From assembly GCA_026874595.1 (NCBI GenBank), contig CM049308.1, forward strand, positions 45,209,327-45,273,326: a stretch of DNA of 64,000 nt. The letters run 5' to 3'. Below, piece after piece: positions 42,287 to 54,617 of the stretch. Below the pieces are notes generated by a model. That model did no database searches. It saw only the letters and a program-made list of their open reading frames with translations, and was not told where the DNA came from. This DNA is from Sipunculus nudus. Taxonomy: Eukaryota; Annelida; Sipuncula; Golfingiida; Sipunculidae. Within the stretch, counting starts at the first letter, position 1, and each line of letters opens with the position of its first letter. A program made the translations under genes and the position numbers.

Positions 42287-43909
42287 TTATTTGAATACAT
42301 ATACAGATGTATGAAATGCCTTATTATGAGTTATGTAGTATAGGTAGTAATGTGTACAGCAAAGGTTAAGCCTGTTTTCTTTGCAGTTCATGGTGTTCAA
42401 AATTAATTTGGGTGGTTCCAGGGCAAAGCTAATCAAATAAATGTACATTGTCAGCCTTAATGTAGGTTCAAAGAAATTTCAGATCAATATAGTAGACACC
42501 ATATTTTATGACATTCACATGGTGACTAATCATACACACAGGCAATAGGAAGATTGTGCAACAATTGTGATTAAAAGACAGTTGAACATGAGATTTAACA
42601 AAATGATTATAATTTTATTGTAACATATTAAGGAAAGTAAAGTTATTTAGTATACAAGACAATCATAAATTCTAGAGAACAAGTTCTATTATATGATATG
42701 GTCACATACACACACACATATACATACCAGTTGTTTTTAATAAATATAAAATGTACATGAGAATTCATATCACTTAATGAAATATATATTACACTTAAAT
42801 GTATTAGGGAATGCTAAGGGTTTACAGGTAATGGCAACATTTAGACATTGGATTACATCACTGAAAAAGGAGAATTTTCTTTTTTCCAATGATCCTGGGG
42901 CACTCCCAGGCAAACCCATTTCTTATGTAAAAGGTTTTTAATTTCTGCAGATGGGTTAAAAACTGACATTAGCCAAAATGGGCACTTATGTATACACCAT
43001 GTATCGAAAGATTTCTCTTTGACTATTTTCATACATGATATGCAACACTTTCTAGTTTAGTATATAACACTATAGTCTAAAGATTGAAATGATATGCCAT
43101 TAGCAAATTTATATTGCCCCTGACATCATTGTTCAATGTCATCAAAAAAAATTAACATTAATTAAAGGGATTAACAGTAAGTACTCAGTAATGTCATCAG
43201 TTCAAACTTCTCCCTTAAATAAAGATGATTTATGCTGATAGTATGCTACCAGCCCCACAATGTAGTTTTTGTTTTCAGGCCAAATCCATATCCAAACAGG
43301 ACTTTTTTTTCTAAAAAAAAAAAGTAACAAACACATTGTGTATTCATTGAGCAAAAGATTCATTAATTGCATGAACAATCTTAAAATGAATAACAACAAT
43401 CTTTAATATATGATGACTTTAAAAATATATATTCAGTTTTAAAAATCAAAACAAAAAAAGTGTGATCATAACAAAAAATTAAATTAACAAATATACCTTA
43501 ACAATTTTTATTTCAGTCAACAATATAGGTAAACCATAAATAATATTAATATGTGAATAGAAGTGATGTTCTAGATAACTCAGTAATGGGCCTTTACTCA
43601 TGGATATTTTTTACTTAAAAATTTTAACTGGCCTATTAACTGAAAATGCAAGTATTCATTATTGCAAAATTTTCACAGATTTGAATGAAACAAAGAAATA
43701 AAGTATAAAAATAAAATATGATAATAATTTCAGTATATGGTAGAAGGGCACTGGTGAAACTGACGCTAAAATAATATATTTGTCCAATAAAATATAAACT
43801 AGTTCAGTTAAATTGTTATTTTTGTCTTTGAGCTATTCCATATTGTATATCATTACCATAAATACAAGAAATATATTGGGAAATTGGTTTGTTTATGTTT
43901 TTTAAATGA
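42051..43909. other. AT-rich low-repeat stretch, no gene seen
   Basis: Apart from the microsatellite at 42204-42286, no repeat family, splice-bounded frame or RNA gene is visible. Confidence 0.5.
42204..42286. repeat. Compound microsatellite (TA)n(GT)n
   Basis: About 30 TA repeats (to 42264) run directly into about 11 GT repeats (to 42286). Confidence 0.95.
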
Positions 43910-44237
43910 ATATAAAACGGGATTGACCGGGTTGTTGGTCAAGTATCATGCATAATTTTGAACTAGAAAACATACTCGGCAGCTTACACCTGCCAGAGGT
44001 CACCGGACATAAAGACTTACCACTGAAATGGTCCTGTCAACAAACGATGTGTCGTGATCATTTGAGCAGTCATTCACGCTAATTGCTGTTCAAAACCGGG
44101 GTCTTTTCCTCAATTGTGACCATTTGTGGACATCCCTGAGGGGTCATTTTGTTTATCTGATCTCCCAGTCGTGTCAGCTGTGACTGTCCGCGCTGTTATC
44201 ACACGTGACTGCCACAAATCAAGTGAACAGCTGATGA
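43910..44237. other. Low-repeat, GC-richer stretch
   Basis: Distinct in composition from the AT-rich DNA before it and the AGGTCA-rich array after it. No frame with a recognisable domain. It may be single-copy DNA or an old repeat. Confidence 0.3.
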
Positions 44238-45430
44238 AGCGGTCACAAGGTCAAAGGTCAAGGTCACAGAATCAACTTCTTTGAAAAGCCTGTGGATGCA
44301 TTTTAAGCCAAACCTTTCATCCCAGTTCTTTGATCTTTCACATATAGCTCACCTACTAAGTGGGAGAAGAATCCTATAGATGTTGAGGTCACAAGGTCAA
44401 AGGTCAGGGTCACAGGTTCCACTTCTTTGAAAAGGTTGTGGACACATTTCAAGCTAGACCTATCATTCCAAACCTTTCAGCACTGATATCGCTTCTCTGC
44501 CAACAGGGGAAAAGACCTGTTGATTTTGAGGTCAAAGGTCAAGTTCACAGCACCCTCTTCTTGCGTGGAGTCATTTTCAGGCAAACCTTTCAATCTATAC
44601 TTTCCATCTGTCATATATGGCTTACCTACCAATAGGGGAAGAAGCCTATTGATGTTGAGTTCACAAGGTCAAAGGTCAAGGTCACAATATTGTTCTAAAT
44701 GCTTGTGAACATATTTTAAGTGAAACTGTTCAACCCAGACCTTCAGTCTTTCACATATGCCACATCTGTGCATCACTGAATGTGATTCAAACTTCATATT
44801 TATGGGTCTTTTTGCATGAAGAAATAACTAATTGATTTTGAGGTCAGCTGGTCAGGAGGTTAAAGGTTGCAGGTCTAAGTTATTCACTCATTGGTTGCCA
44901 AGTAATTACACCCGGCCAAATGTAAGTGGTTAGTAGTTACCCATCATTTAGAAAGAATCCAGTTGATATGTGGGCAAAAGGCCAAGGTCATAGGTCAGGG
45001 ATGTTCACAATAACTTATTTTGTAGACCATCTCTATTTTTCTTGTACATATAACCATTGGTTATGGTACATCTCACTGTGTGGCTGTAATTGTGAGTGAT
45101 GCTGGTGACATATGACTCTCTTTTGTATCAGCCTGTTAAGTGATAAGGCTGAGTGATAAATACCTCGTTACTGCATAACAAAAACACTGTTGCCGGAATG
45201 CTTCAGCCAGGCATTAAGACTGTTAGAGTATAGTATTAAGGTTTAGCTACTGATTTATAAGATGATGGGAATCATAGCAATAAACTTAGTTTCCTAGATA
45301 TCTGAATATTTTTATATAAATCACCAGATATTAAAGCAAATGTTTGTTCTCATAATATGTGGATGTGTACCTGGATTTAGGATGGCTTTTTTTTTATTAC
45401 AAGACCTTTAGTCATGCTTTCTGCATTTCT
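44238..45430 (+). repeat. AGGTCA-rich tandem array, about 140-150-bp unit
   Basis: Four clear units start near 44238, 44388, 44527 and 44662, each with AAGGTCAAAGGTCA or GAGGTCAAAGGTCA. The motifs fade after about 44800. Unit sequence is a diverged relative of the F3 array, so about 145 bp looks like the basic monomer and the 287/293-bp F3 units look like dimers. From 45040 to 45430 nothing is recognised. Confidence 0.6.
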
Positions 45431-45440
45431 TTTCTTTCAG

Positions 45441-45483
45441 GTTTTGCAGTTTACCTACCCTGCTGATCCCATTGAAAAGCAGA
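45441..45483 (+). CDS. Possible upstream exon of the C16orf89-like gene
   Basis: A good polypyrimidine stretch and AG (TTTCTTTTCTTTCAG, ends 45440) precede 43 open bases that read VLQFTYPADPIEKQ plus one base. GTGATA follows as a possible donor. The single leftover base completes a codon with the AG that starts the 47864 exon, so the phases agree. Support is limited: the piece is short, the donor is weak, and I cannot align it to the family. Confidence 0.25.
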
Positions 45484-45730
45484 GTGATAATAAAAAATAT
45501 TGGACTTACACTTTTTACAATTGCATATCTATAAATCTAATATGAGGGCCTGAAAATGCCTTTTGAATTGTTTTGGACATTCATTACTGTAACATCCTTT
45601 GGAGAATTTGCTACAAGTTTGGTCTCTTATTGGAGGATGTGTGATATCAAATGTCAGACTTGTCAGAAATCCATTATGTCTGCCAGTTAGCCACCTTAGA
45701 AATCCTTTTGTCAGTGCAGTTTCAGTGATT

Positions 45731-46227
45731 TTTAGCTCAGCTGACTTTAAGTCATGCTGTGCTATAGTGATGGGTCTTTGTCCATCGTCCTTCCGTCTGT
45801 CCAGCCGTCCGGCCGGCCGTTAGCAGGGCACAAATTGTAACTGTAAGGGCTAGGTACATGAACCCTATGCAGTCTTAGAGGTTCTAAAAAGATCATCTAG
45901 CAGATCTGAAATTAGGTCACTGTGACCTATATTCTCTGAATTACGGGGTGTGTTTGCACCTCCCAGAATTAATTCTTATAGCCAAAATAATCATCCGAAA
46001 CCTTACATGTCAGTAGAGGAACAAACCTTTTGATATTTAGGTCTAAGGGTCAAAGGTCAATGTCACAGGACCAGCTTCTTGAAAAAAGTTGTGGATGCAT
46101 TTCAAGTCAGACTTTTCATCCCAAACCTTCCATCTTCCAAGTATGGTCAGACACCATATGGTATACCATCAGGCTTTAAATACAGGTCATGCTTGTAAGC
46201 TGAGCGTCATGACCCATGGGTCACTTG
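45731..46227 (+). mobile_element. Short F1 Helitron-like element with a perfect IR3
   Basis: About 500 bp. It starts AGCTCAGCTGACTTTAAGTC, then a GTCC/GGCC stretch and TTAGCAGGGCACAAATTG. It ends AAGCTGAGCGTCATGACCCA and TGGGTCACTTG (CTTG 46224-46227). The IR3 AGGTCACTGTGACCT is at 45914-45928, and an AAGGTCAA stretch follows near 46040. It is the smallest complete F1 here. Confidence 0.7.
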
Positions 46228-46339
46228 TTTTACTATAAAATGACAACAATCATGTCAGTTTCTCAGCTGTTATTACATCTAGTGTCCCAAAACCTGGTGT
46301 ATGTATTGATCACAAGTGAATGCCATATAGTAATCACCC

Positions 46340-47791
46340 TGTCTGTCTGTTTGTCTGTCTAGCTGTCCATCTGTCCATCCACACAAATTTGTTTCCAGAT
46401 GATAACTCCAGGTTGTATTGACACATGGATTTCAAACTTGACTTACGTATGGCCCACCACTAAAGCAAGAACGTATATGATTTTGGGGTCATGAGGTCAA
46501 AGGTCAAGGTCACAGGACTCACTTATTTAAAAAGATTATGGCTGCATTTTAAGCCAAGCTTTTCATCCCAAACTTTTCATTTTGCGCATTAAGCTAACTT
46601 GCCAGTATGGGGAGAGCATAAATGAATTGGGGGTTACATGGTCAAAGGTCAAGGTTACAGGGGCCATCTGTTCACAAATTAGTTTCCAGATGATAACTCC
46701 AGTTTAGTTTGACATATTGGTCTCAAACTTATCTTATATATGACTCCCCACTAAAGTAAGAACTGTGTCAATTTTGGGGTCCAATGGTCAAAGGTCAAGG
46801 TCACAGGACTCATTTCCTTAAAAAAGAATGCATATGCATTTGAAGCCACACTTTTCATTGCAAACTATCCATCTTCAAGATATTGCTAACCTGCCAATAG
46901 GGGAAGATTCTGTCCAATTTTGGTTCATGATGTCAAAGGTCAAGGTCACAGTACCCACTTATTTTGAACAATTGTGGATGCATTTTAAGCCAAACTTTTC
47001 ATCCAAAACCTTCCATCTTGCACATATATCTGAGCTGCAAATAGGGGAAGAAACTGATTGATTTGGGGGTCACAAGGTCAAAATCTGTCCACATATTTGT
47101 TTCTGTATGATAACTCTAGTTTTGATTGACATATTGGTTTCAATTTTTACTCATTTATGACCCACCGATAATGTAAGAACCTTTTGATTTTGGGGTCATA
47201 AGGCCAAAGGTCAAGGTCACAGGACTCACTTCTTTAAAAAGAATGTTGATGTATTTTTAGCCAAACTTTCTGTCCCAAACATTCTATCTTCCAGATGTTG
47301 CTCACCTTCCAATAGTGGAAGTCACTGATGGATTTTGGGGTCACAAGGTCAAGGTCATGGGGCCATCAATCCACAGAAAACACCAGTTTGGTTTGAAATA
47401 TTGGTTTCAAACTTGACTTATATATGGCCCACCACTAAAGTAGGAACTGCTGATTCTGGGGTCATGAGATCAAAGGTCAAGGTCACAGGACCCACTACTT
47501 TAGAGAGATTGTGGATGCAATTTAAGCCAAACCTTTTATCTCAATCCTTCCATCATCAACATGTGGTGCACCTGCCAATAGGAGAAGTTTCCTTTTGATT
47601 TTGGGGTCATAAGGTCAAAGGTTAAGGTCACAGGGCCCATCCATTCACAAATTAGTTTATGGATGAATAACTCCAGTTTAGGTAGACAGGTTGGCTTCAA
47701 ACTGATCACAGGACCAATATTTTGGAAAACCTCATAAACATATATCCTTATAGACAAATGCAGCTGAGCGTTGTGACCCATGGGTCCCTAG
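46340..47791 (+). repeat. AGGTCA-rich array (about 145-bp unit) ending in an F1-type right end
   Basis: Landmarks near 46491, 46640, 46788, 46930, 47070, 47205, 47340, 47470 and 47610 alternate between two unit types, giving a dimer of about 290 bp. It closes CAGCTGAGCGTTGTGACCCA, TGGGTCCCTAG with CTAG at 47788-47791. This F1 end reads CTAG instead of CTTG, linking the two terminal forms. Confidence 0.65.
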
Positions 47792-47863
47792 TTACTGTAT
47801 GTTGTGCATCTGGTTGTCTGATTGTCTGATTTTTTCCCACTTTAAACCAATTTTTCTTTTTAG

Positions 47864-48036
47864 AGCACATTGATGAGCAGTTCAGTGATAAATGTATGGG
47901 TCAGCTGATGGGCAGTACGCGTATAGATGGACTGAAGTGTATTATCACAGACGACTGTCTTGCTTTCATGACCAAGCCTGGACAGCAGAGTTATGCCATC
48001 ACACACCAGCTCCTCTACATCATCCTTGCTGAAAAG
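47864..48036 (+). CDS. C16orf89-like: Exon of a UPF0764/C16orf89-like secreted protein
   Basis: The exon is bounded by TTTTTCTTTTTAG before 47864 and AAG|GTCAGA after 48036. It encodes 57 residues after two leading bases. The pattern FSDKCMGQLMGS, then C25 and C31 in GLKCIITDDCLAFMTKPG, then YAITHQLLYIILAEK, matches the conserved part of the DUF4735 family: an SD-x-C-x3-LLG-like stretch, two cysteines, MTKPG, then an aliphatic HQLL helix. Human C16orf89 is a secreted, thyroid-enriched protein of unknown function. The frame continues in phase 0 into the exon at 63828. Identification rests on my recall of family motifs. An alternative acceptor two bases downstream would leave the residues unchanged. 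Confidence 0.8.
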
Positions 48037-48061
48037 GTCAGATCACAGATGTCCAGCAATT

Positions 48062-48118
48062 CTGCTGTGACAAGTGTACAGTTATTCTCATGTGCCACTC
48101 CCCTCCCCCCCCCCCCCC
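48062..48118 (+). repeat. 30-bp module plus C14 tract, shared with 56303-56382
   Basis: CTGCTGTGACA(A/G)GTGTACAG then TTATTCTCAT is 29/30 identical to 56303-56332. In both places a C-rich stretch follows (C14 at 48105-48118; C25 at 56358-56382). Confidence 0.75.
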
Positions 48119-48154
48119 AACCACCACCACCAATGTATTGCAATTAGCATTCAT

Positions 48155-48368
48155 CAAATTTTCAGGACTGGCTAATATCAAAACCACTCATCCGTATTTC
48201 TTCATATTTACCACAAATATTCCCCTACATAATTCCTATGAACATGCATGAAATTAGGTTAGTATTACATAATATGAAAAATTTATGGGCCCAAACGTAA
48301 TGCATTTTGAAAAAAATCAGGAAATATATTTACTCACTAGATGTGATAACTGTTGAAGCTAGAGACTT
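48155..48368 (+). mobile_element. F1b internal fragment
   Basis: It matches 39695-39905 (AGGACTG...AATATCAAAACCACTCAT, then TATGGGCCCAAAC). It is cut by the F2 start at 48370. Confidence 0.65.
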
Positions 48369-48369
48369 T

Positions 48370-49352
48370 TTAGCGAACCTGTGAGCTTATGCGATGGCGC
48401 AGCGTCGTCCGTCTGCCATCCGCCGTCCAGGGCTGGCTTTCCGCCATCCATGGCTGTAAGTCGGAAACCCTCGGAGCTAGCATCTCCAAATTACATGTAA
48501 GAATTAGTCACATGTGAAACTTGGTGCCCTAAAGTTTATTATTGGTTTATCGCATTAATTTAGGTTTTATAGAGAAAAAGCTTAAAAACCTTTAAAAATC
48601 TTCTTCTCTGAAACTGTCCAGCCAAATTGTCCAATATTTCACAGAAATGATCCCTGGAACAATCTCTCTCAAGTTTGTTCAAATGGTTCAAGTTGGGAGA
48701 TTTTTGGCGGAGTTACAGGAGGTTGAACTTAGTCATCTGTCCAAAAAAGCACACTAAAATTAAAATCTCAGAAACGGCTGGAGCTATAATCACCAAATTT
48801 TATACCAATGTTTGTCACATATGTCATATCTGATTTTGAGGTATTGGTGGCCCCACCTACATTGATTTTTTTTACAAGCGAAAATGTAATTTTAAACTCT
48901 TCTAGCTTATACACTGATTTATGATGAAACTGTTAAGCTGATTGGTTTAGACTTTACAAGAATTATTCTATGGTAGGGTTCTGCCAGTTTTATTAGAATA
49001 GATTGGGTAAATACAGTTTTAAAAAAGCATTGTAGCCAATTGAAAAAGGCTTTCTGTGTTTGAAAACAAATCTGACAATATGCTGAGTTTCAGCAGCCAA
49101 GTCAAGAGGTCACTCAGTACAAACAGGTGGGGTCCAGACATCACCATGGCAACTGACCTGGCTCGGGAGGGGGGGTGTGTCTAGACAATGTGTCTAGACG
49201 TCTAGACACAGCGTCTAGAGGTCTGGACACAATGTTTAGATGCAGAATTCCCAGATTATTGGAACTATATCTTTCAACTGTTTGAAAAAACTTGGTTTGC
49301 ATTTTAAGCAAATTGAGTTTATCATCAGGTCACATGTGAACTGCTGCACCCT
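48370..49352 (+). mobile_element. F2 Helitron-like element
   Basis: It starts TAGCGAACCTGTGAGCTTATGCGATGG and carries the CTTCTTCTCTGAAACTGTCC unit. It has a TCTAGA palindrome cluster at 49175-49225 (GTGTCTAGACAATGTGTC) and ends near CACATGTGAACTGCTGC. The canonical CTTG end is missing; F1 starts at 49353. Confidence 0.6.
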
Positions 49353-52300
49353 CATTTTTAGCTCAGCTGACTGTAAGTCATCTGAGCTATAGGGATCACC
49401 TTTTGTCCGTCGTCCATCCGGCCGTCCTACGTCGGTCCTTTAACAGGGCACAAGTAGTAACAGCTGGACCTGGAATCTTCTTACTTTACATCCAGAGGTC
49501 CATGAAAAATCTCCTTGGAAACCTGGAATTAGGTCTCTGTTACCCATATCCTTCAAGCTATGGGGCCCCAAAGTACCCCCCAGAATAGTCAAAAAATTCA
49601 TACAAAAACTTCAATATCTTATTAACTACTTCACTGATAGTCATGATTTTTGGCATACATATTGATCATGAAATGTTACATCAGTTCCTGCAGACTGGTG
49701 GCGCCACCTGTATTTTTCAATTTTTTACTAATTTTTTTCCTCTAATTTTGAGACCTTTAAAAATGTGGACATCTGTTAACAGGGCACAAATCGTAAAGAC
49801 TGGACCTTAAATTTTCATTCTTGACATTCTGAGAAACCTATGAAAAGTCTCCAAGGAAACCAGAAATTAGGTCTCTGTTACCCATATTCTTCAAGCTATG
49901 GGGCCTCAAATTACCCCCCCAGAATAGTCAAAAATTTCATACAAAAACTTCAATATCTCATTAACTACATCACTGATGGTCATGATGTTTGGCATACACA
50001 TTGATCATGAGATTATTCATCAGTTTCTGAAGACTGGTGGAGCCACCTGTATTTTTAGATTTTTTACGAATTGTTTTCTCTATTTTTGAGACCTTTAAAA
50101 ATATCAACATCTGTTAACAGGGCACAAATTGTAAAGACTGGACCGAGAATCTTTATTCTTGACACAGTGAGAGACCTATGAAAAGGCTCCATGGAATACA
50201 GAAATAAGGTCTCTGTTACCCATATCCTTTGAGCTGTGGGACTCCCAATTACCCCCCCTCCCCCAGAATAATGGAAAATTTGATAAAAAAAACTGCAACA
50301 TCTCAATAACTACAACACTGATCGTCATGATTTTTTGCATACATATTGATCAAGAGGTGTTCCATCAGTTCCTGCAGACTGGTGGCGCCACCTGTATTTT
50401 TTCAAATTTTTACAATTTTTAGCTCAGCTGACTCTAAGTCCGTCAGCTCCGTCCGTCTGTCCGTCCGTCCGTCAGTAGATGTGGCACGTTTTTAAACTGT
50501 AACACCTAGGAACCCAAAATTCGGCATAATGTTAGATGTCTCCATGATCTCCTACCAAGCCGAAACCTGGGTCTTTGCGACTTCGTTCCTTTGAGAAATT
50601 AAGGAAAAAACCTCAATTTTTTATTAAAAACCTATTTTCACACTTCAGGACTGCCTAATATCAAAACGACTCATCTATTTTTCTTCATATTTACCATAAA
50701 TATTCCTCTATATAGTTCCTATGTCCATGCCAGAAATTTTGTCTGTACTGTATAATTTAAAAAAGTTATGGACCAAAACAAAATGCATTTTGTAAAAAAA
50801 TCACGAAAGATATTTGATCACTTAACACAAAACATGTTATAGCTATGGACTTTTTTCCAGTAATATAACTTTAATTAATCAAAATTAAATTGTATACCCA
50901 AAATGAAATCAAAATCTTTTAAATTTTTTTAAATATTAACAAAAATAAAAAATTGGTACCTTAAATTTTGCCCAACTTTGACCATGGCACGTTTTTTTCC
51001 TGTAAGTACTGTGGATTTAATTTTCACAGCATGTTTTTGTTAGCATTTTGTCTGTTGACACCAAAAATTTGAAACCAGTTGATCAAAAACTGTAGATTTT
51101 ATTCAAGTTTTCAAACACCATGTAACATATTGTTTACATCAAGCTAGTGTTATGCAGTTTGCAAGAGCTCAGCTCCCCAGCTTCAGCTCTCAGTTCCTAA
51201 AATTTGGCATACAATTAGATGTCTCAAAAATCCCCTACTATGCCAAGAATTTGGTCACTAGGACTTAGTACCTTGAGATATTAATGAAAAACTTCATTTT
51301 TCCATTAAACCCATTGTTACACTTCAAGACTGCCTTATATTAAAACCACTAATCTGACTTTAATCATATATAATAAACATATTTTTCTATACATTCTCTA
51401 TGCACATGCCTGAAATTATGTCAGTATTGTGTAATTGTTTTAAGTTATCGGCCCAAACATAATGCACTTTGTAAAAAATCAAGAAATATATTTACTCCCT
51501 TAACAAGGGGATTGTTGAAGCTAGAGATTTTTTTGTCAGGGATGTAACATTATTTAATTAAGATTCAATTGAATACCCAAAATTAGTTCTGAATTTTTCA
51601 AATTTTATAAGTTATTATTATGAATATAAAATTAGTACCTTAAGTTTTGCTCAACTTTGACCATGGCACGTTTGTTTCCTGTGAGCACTGTTGATATAAT
51701 TTTCATGTCATGCACACATAAGGATTTCAGCTTTTTTAGTTTAGAAAGCTGAAAGAAATTGGCCAAAAATTGTAGCTTTTGTTAATGTTTCTATGAGACT
51801 ATGTCAGACCTTGGCCCTCTCCAGCCCCTCTTGAGTCACCTGTATGTTGACCTTGTTGAACTTTCAGCAAATTATGCATGCTTGGGGCGAGGCATACACT
51901 GGGGCAGCCAGGCAGCTTATGGCCAGCCACAGTTGATCCAGGTGTCCAACCCAGCTCATCTAGTTGTTTTGAAAAACAACATAACAATAAACAATAAATT
52001 AATAAATTTTTAATGGTTTTTAATAACAAATTAAAGAAAAATAGAAAAGGAATTTGTTAGTTTATAATAACAGGAAATTAACTTGCAGTTACTGATGATT
52101 TAAGAATCTTGTATCGATGGATAGAATGTCATGTATTCCAAATAACACCATGCAGTCACCTATGGTATTTTTCAGTTCAATAGGTCCCTTGTTTTATCTC
52201 TATTTTTGAGACCTTTAAGGATGTAATTATGTTTCAACAGGGTACAAATCGTAACGACTGGACCTAGAATCTTCATTCTTGACACACAGGGAGAACCATG

Positions 52301-52895
52301 AAAAGTCTCCATGGAAATCTGAAATTAGGTCTCTGTTAGCCATATCCTTTGAGCTATGGCACTCGAAAGTACAGCTCAGAATAATGGAAAATTTGATACA
52401 AAAGCTGAAGTATCTGAACAACCAATGCAGAGATAACCATAATTGTTTGCATGGTTATTGACCATTGAGTGTTTCATCAGTTTTTGCAGACTGGTGGCAC
52501 CATCTGTCTTTGTTTGGGTGTTTTTACGATTTTATTTTTCAATTTTTTAGACCTTTAAAGATTTGAACATCTGTTAACGGGGCATAAATCATAACAACTG
52601 GACCAAAAATCTTCATTCTTGTTACACAGGGAGAACCATGAAAAGTCTCCATGGAAACCTTAAATTAGGTCTCTGTTACCCATATCCTTTGAGCTGTATG
52701 GCTCCAAAATACCCCACAGAATAATAAAAAATTTGATACAAAAACTACAGTATCTCAATAACTGCAACACTGATGTTCATGATTTTTGGCATACATATTG
52801 ATCATGAGGTGTTCCATCAGTTTCTGCAGACTGGGTGCGCCACCTCTATTTTTTTAAATTTTACGAATTTTTTTCTCTATTTTTTTATAGGGGAG
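49353..52895 (+). mobile_element. F1 Helitron-like tandem array, split by F1b
   Basis: It starts TAGCTCAGCTGACTGTAAGTC. About 337-bp units start at the CTGTTAACAGGGCAC landmarks near 49440, 49770, 50107, 52230 and 52568, with perfect palindromes at 49697 and 50381. The array is interrupted at 50419-52191 by an F1b copy inserted in a T-run. The right end is lost where F3 begins near 52896. Confidence 0.65.
50419..52191 (+). mobile_element. F1b Helitron-like element nested in F1
   Basis: It starts AGCTCAGCTGACTCTAAGTC with a (GTCC)n run. It runs parallel to 39428-41210 and ends ATAGGTCCCTTG (CTTG 52188-52191), lacking the AT-rich tail of the longer copy. Flanks rejoin to the unit text at 50059-50095 at TT. 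Confidence 0.65.
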
Positions 52896-54617
52896 GCCTA
52901 TTTAAATGGGGTCATGACCTATGCTAGGAGAGTGACCTTGACCTTGAATAGGTCCATTTTTGCTGAAAATAACAAAAATTCTTAAATATCTCAAGTAAGC
53001 TTGCATGGACTGATCCAAAAATCAAGGTGACCGAAGATCTTGGATAGCCATGTGATATACCGGAAACTGGTGGTGCCACCTGTTATCCTTTTCTTGTTTT
53101 TACGCCTTTAATACCCCCATAATTGCCACTTGACAGTACTGTAAGCATTATAAGTCAAAAACTAATGGACAGATTTCTTTCATATTATGCACATGTAGAG
53201 AGATGGGTTATGGGATGAGGTCTATTGACATTTGGGTCATGACCTTTACCATGAGAGTGGCCTTGACCTTTAATGTGTCAATATTTGGTGAAAATCACAC
53301 ACCTCTTATGATATCTCCAGTGTTGATAGCCATATGGATTTCAAATGTGACTTATGTACGGTCCACCACTAAAGTAAGAACCCTATAGGTTCTAGGGTCA
53401 TGAGGTCAAAGGTCAAGGTCACTGGACTTGAATCTTAAAAGATACTGTGGATGCATTTTAAGCCAAACTTTCATCCCAGGTCTTCCATCTTGAATATATA
53501 GTTCACTTGCCAATAGTGGATGATCCATAACAATTTTGGGGTCACAAGGTCAAAGGTCAAGGCCACAGGAGCTATCTGTCAAAAAATTAGTTTCTGGATG
53601 ATGATGATAATTCCTGCTTTTATTGATGTATGGATTTCAAACTTGACTTGTATATGACCCATTGAAAAAGCAAGACCCGAATTGATTTTGGGGTCATGAA
53701 GTCAAAAGGTCAAGTCACAGGACACATCTTTATAAAGATTGTGGATGCATTTTCAGCCAAACATTTTATCTCAGATCTTTCATCTTGCACATACAGTTCC
53801 CCTGCCAATTGAGGAATCCTATCAATTTTGAGGTCACAAGGTCAAAGGTGAAGGTCACAGGAGCCATCTGTCCAAAAATTAGTTTCTGGATGATAATTCC
53901 TGCTTTTATTGATGTATAGATTTCAAACTTGACTTGCATATGTCCCATTGGAAAAGCAAGACCCGAATTAATTTTGAGGTCATGAGGTCAAAGGTCAAGG
54001 TCACAGGACACATCTTTAAGAAAGACTGTGGATGCATTTTCATCTCAGACATTTCATCTTGCACATACAGTTCCCCTGCCAATAGAGGAACACGCCTGTC
54101 AATTGTGAGGTCACAAGGTCAAAAGTGAAGGTCACAGGAGCCATCTGTCCAAAGTTTAGTTCCTGAGATGATTATTCAAGCTTGGATTAATATATGGATT
54201 TCAAACCTGACTTATATATGGCCCATCAATAAATCTAGACCTGTATTGATTTATATATAAAAGTGGATGATCAATATCAATTTTGGGATCACAAGGTCAA
54301 AGGTCATGGCCACAGGAGCCATCTGTCAAAAAATTAGTTTCTGGATGATAATTCCTGCTTTTATTGATGTATAGATTTCAAACTTGACTTATATATGTCC
54401 CATTGAAAAAGCAAGACCCCAATTGATTTGAGGTCATAAGGTCAAAGGTCAAGGTCACAGGACGAATATTTTCAAAAAGATTGTGGCTTGATAGGTGGAA
54501 GAAACAATAATTGCTTGCCAGCCAAGTGTCTGTATATGCTGCTAAAAATGGGGGCCTATTCTTAAAGGGGGGGGGGGGGGTACTATGTCTGGGGATACTC
54601 AGGCAGGAAATATCTAG
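52896..54617 (+). mobile_element. F3 Helitron-like element, left end lost
   Basis: It enters within the IR0 module (GGGTCATGACCTATG), with a perfect DR0 at 52933-52944. DR1 copies lie near 53400, 53546, 53983 and 54429. It ends with a G14 run, GTCTGGGGATAC and CTAG (54614-54617). The terminal hairpin is largely deleted (CAGGCAGGAAATAT). Confidence 0.65.

Noticed and set aside
42070-42300. Tyrosine/isoleucine-repeat ORF
   Set aside because: Translation of the (TA)n(GT)n microsatellite.
48037-48147. Proline-rich extension of the C16orf89-like exon frame
   Set aside because: A good donor (AAG|GTCAGA) ends the exon at 48036, and the prolines come from a C-tract. The next exon joins in phase without it.
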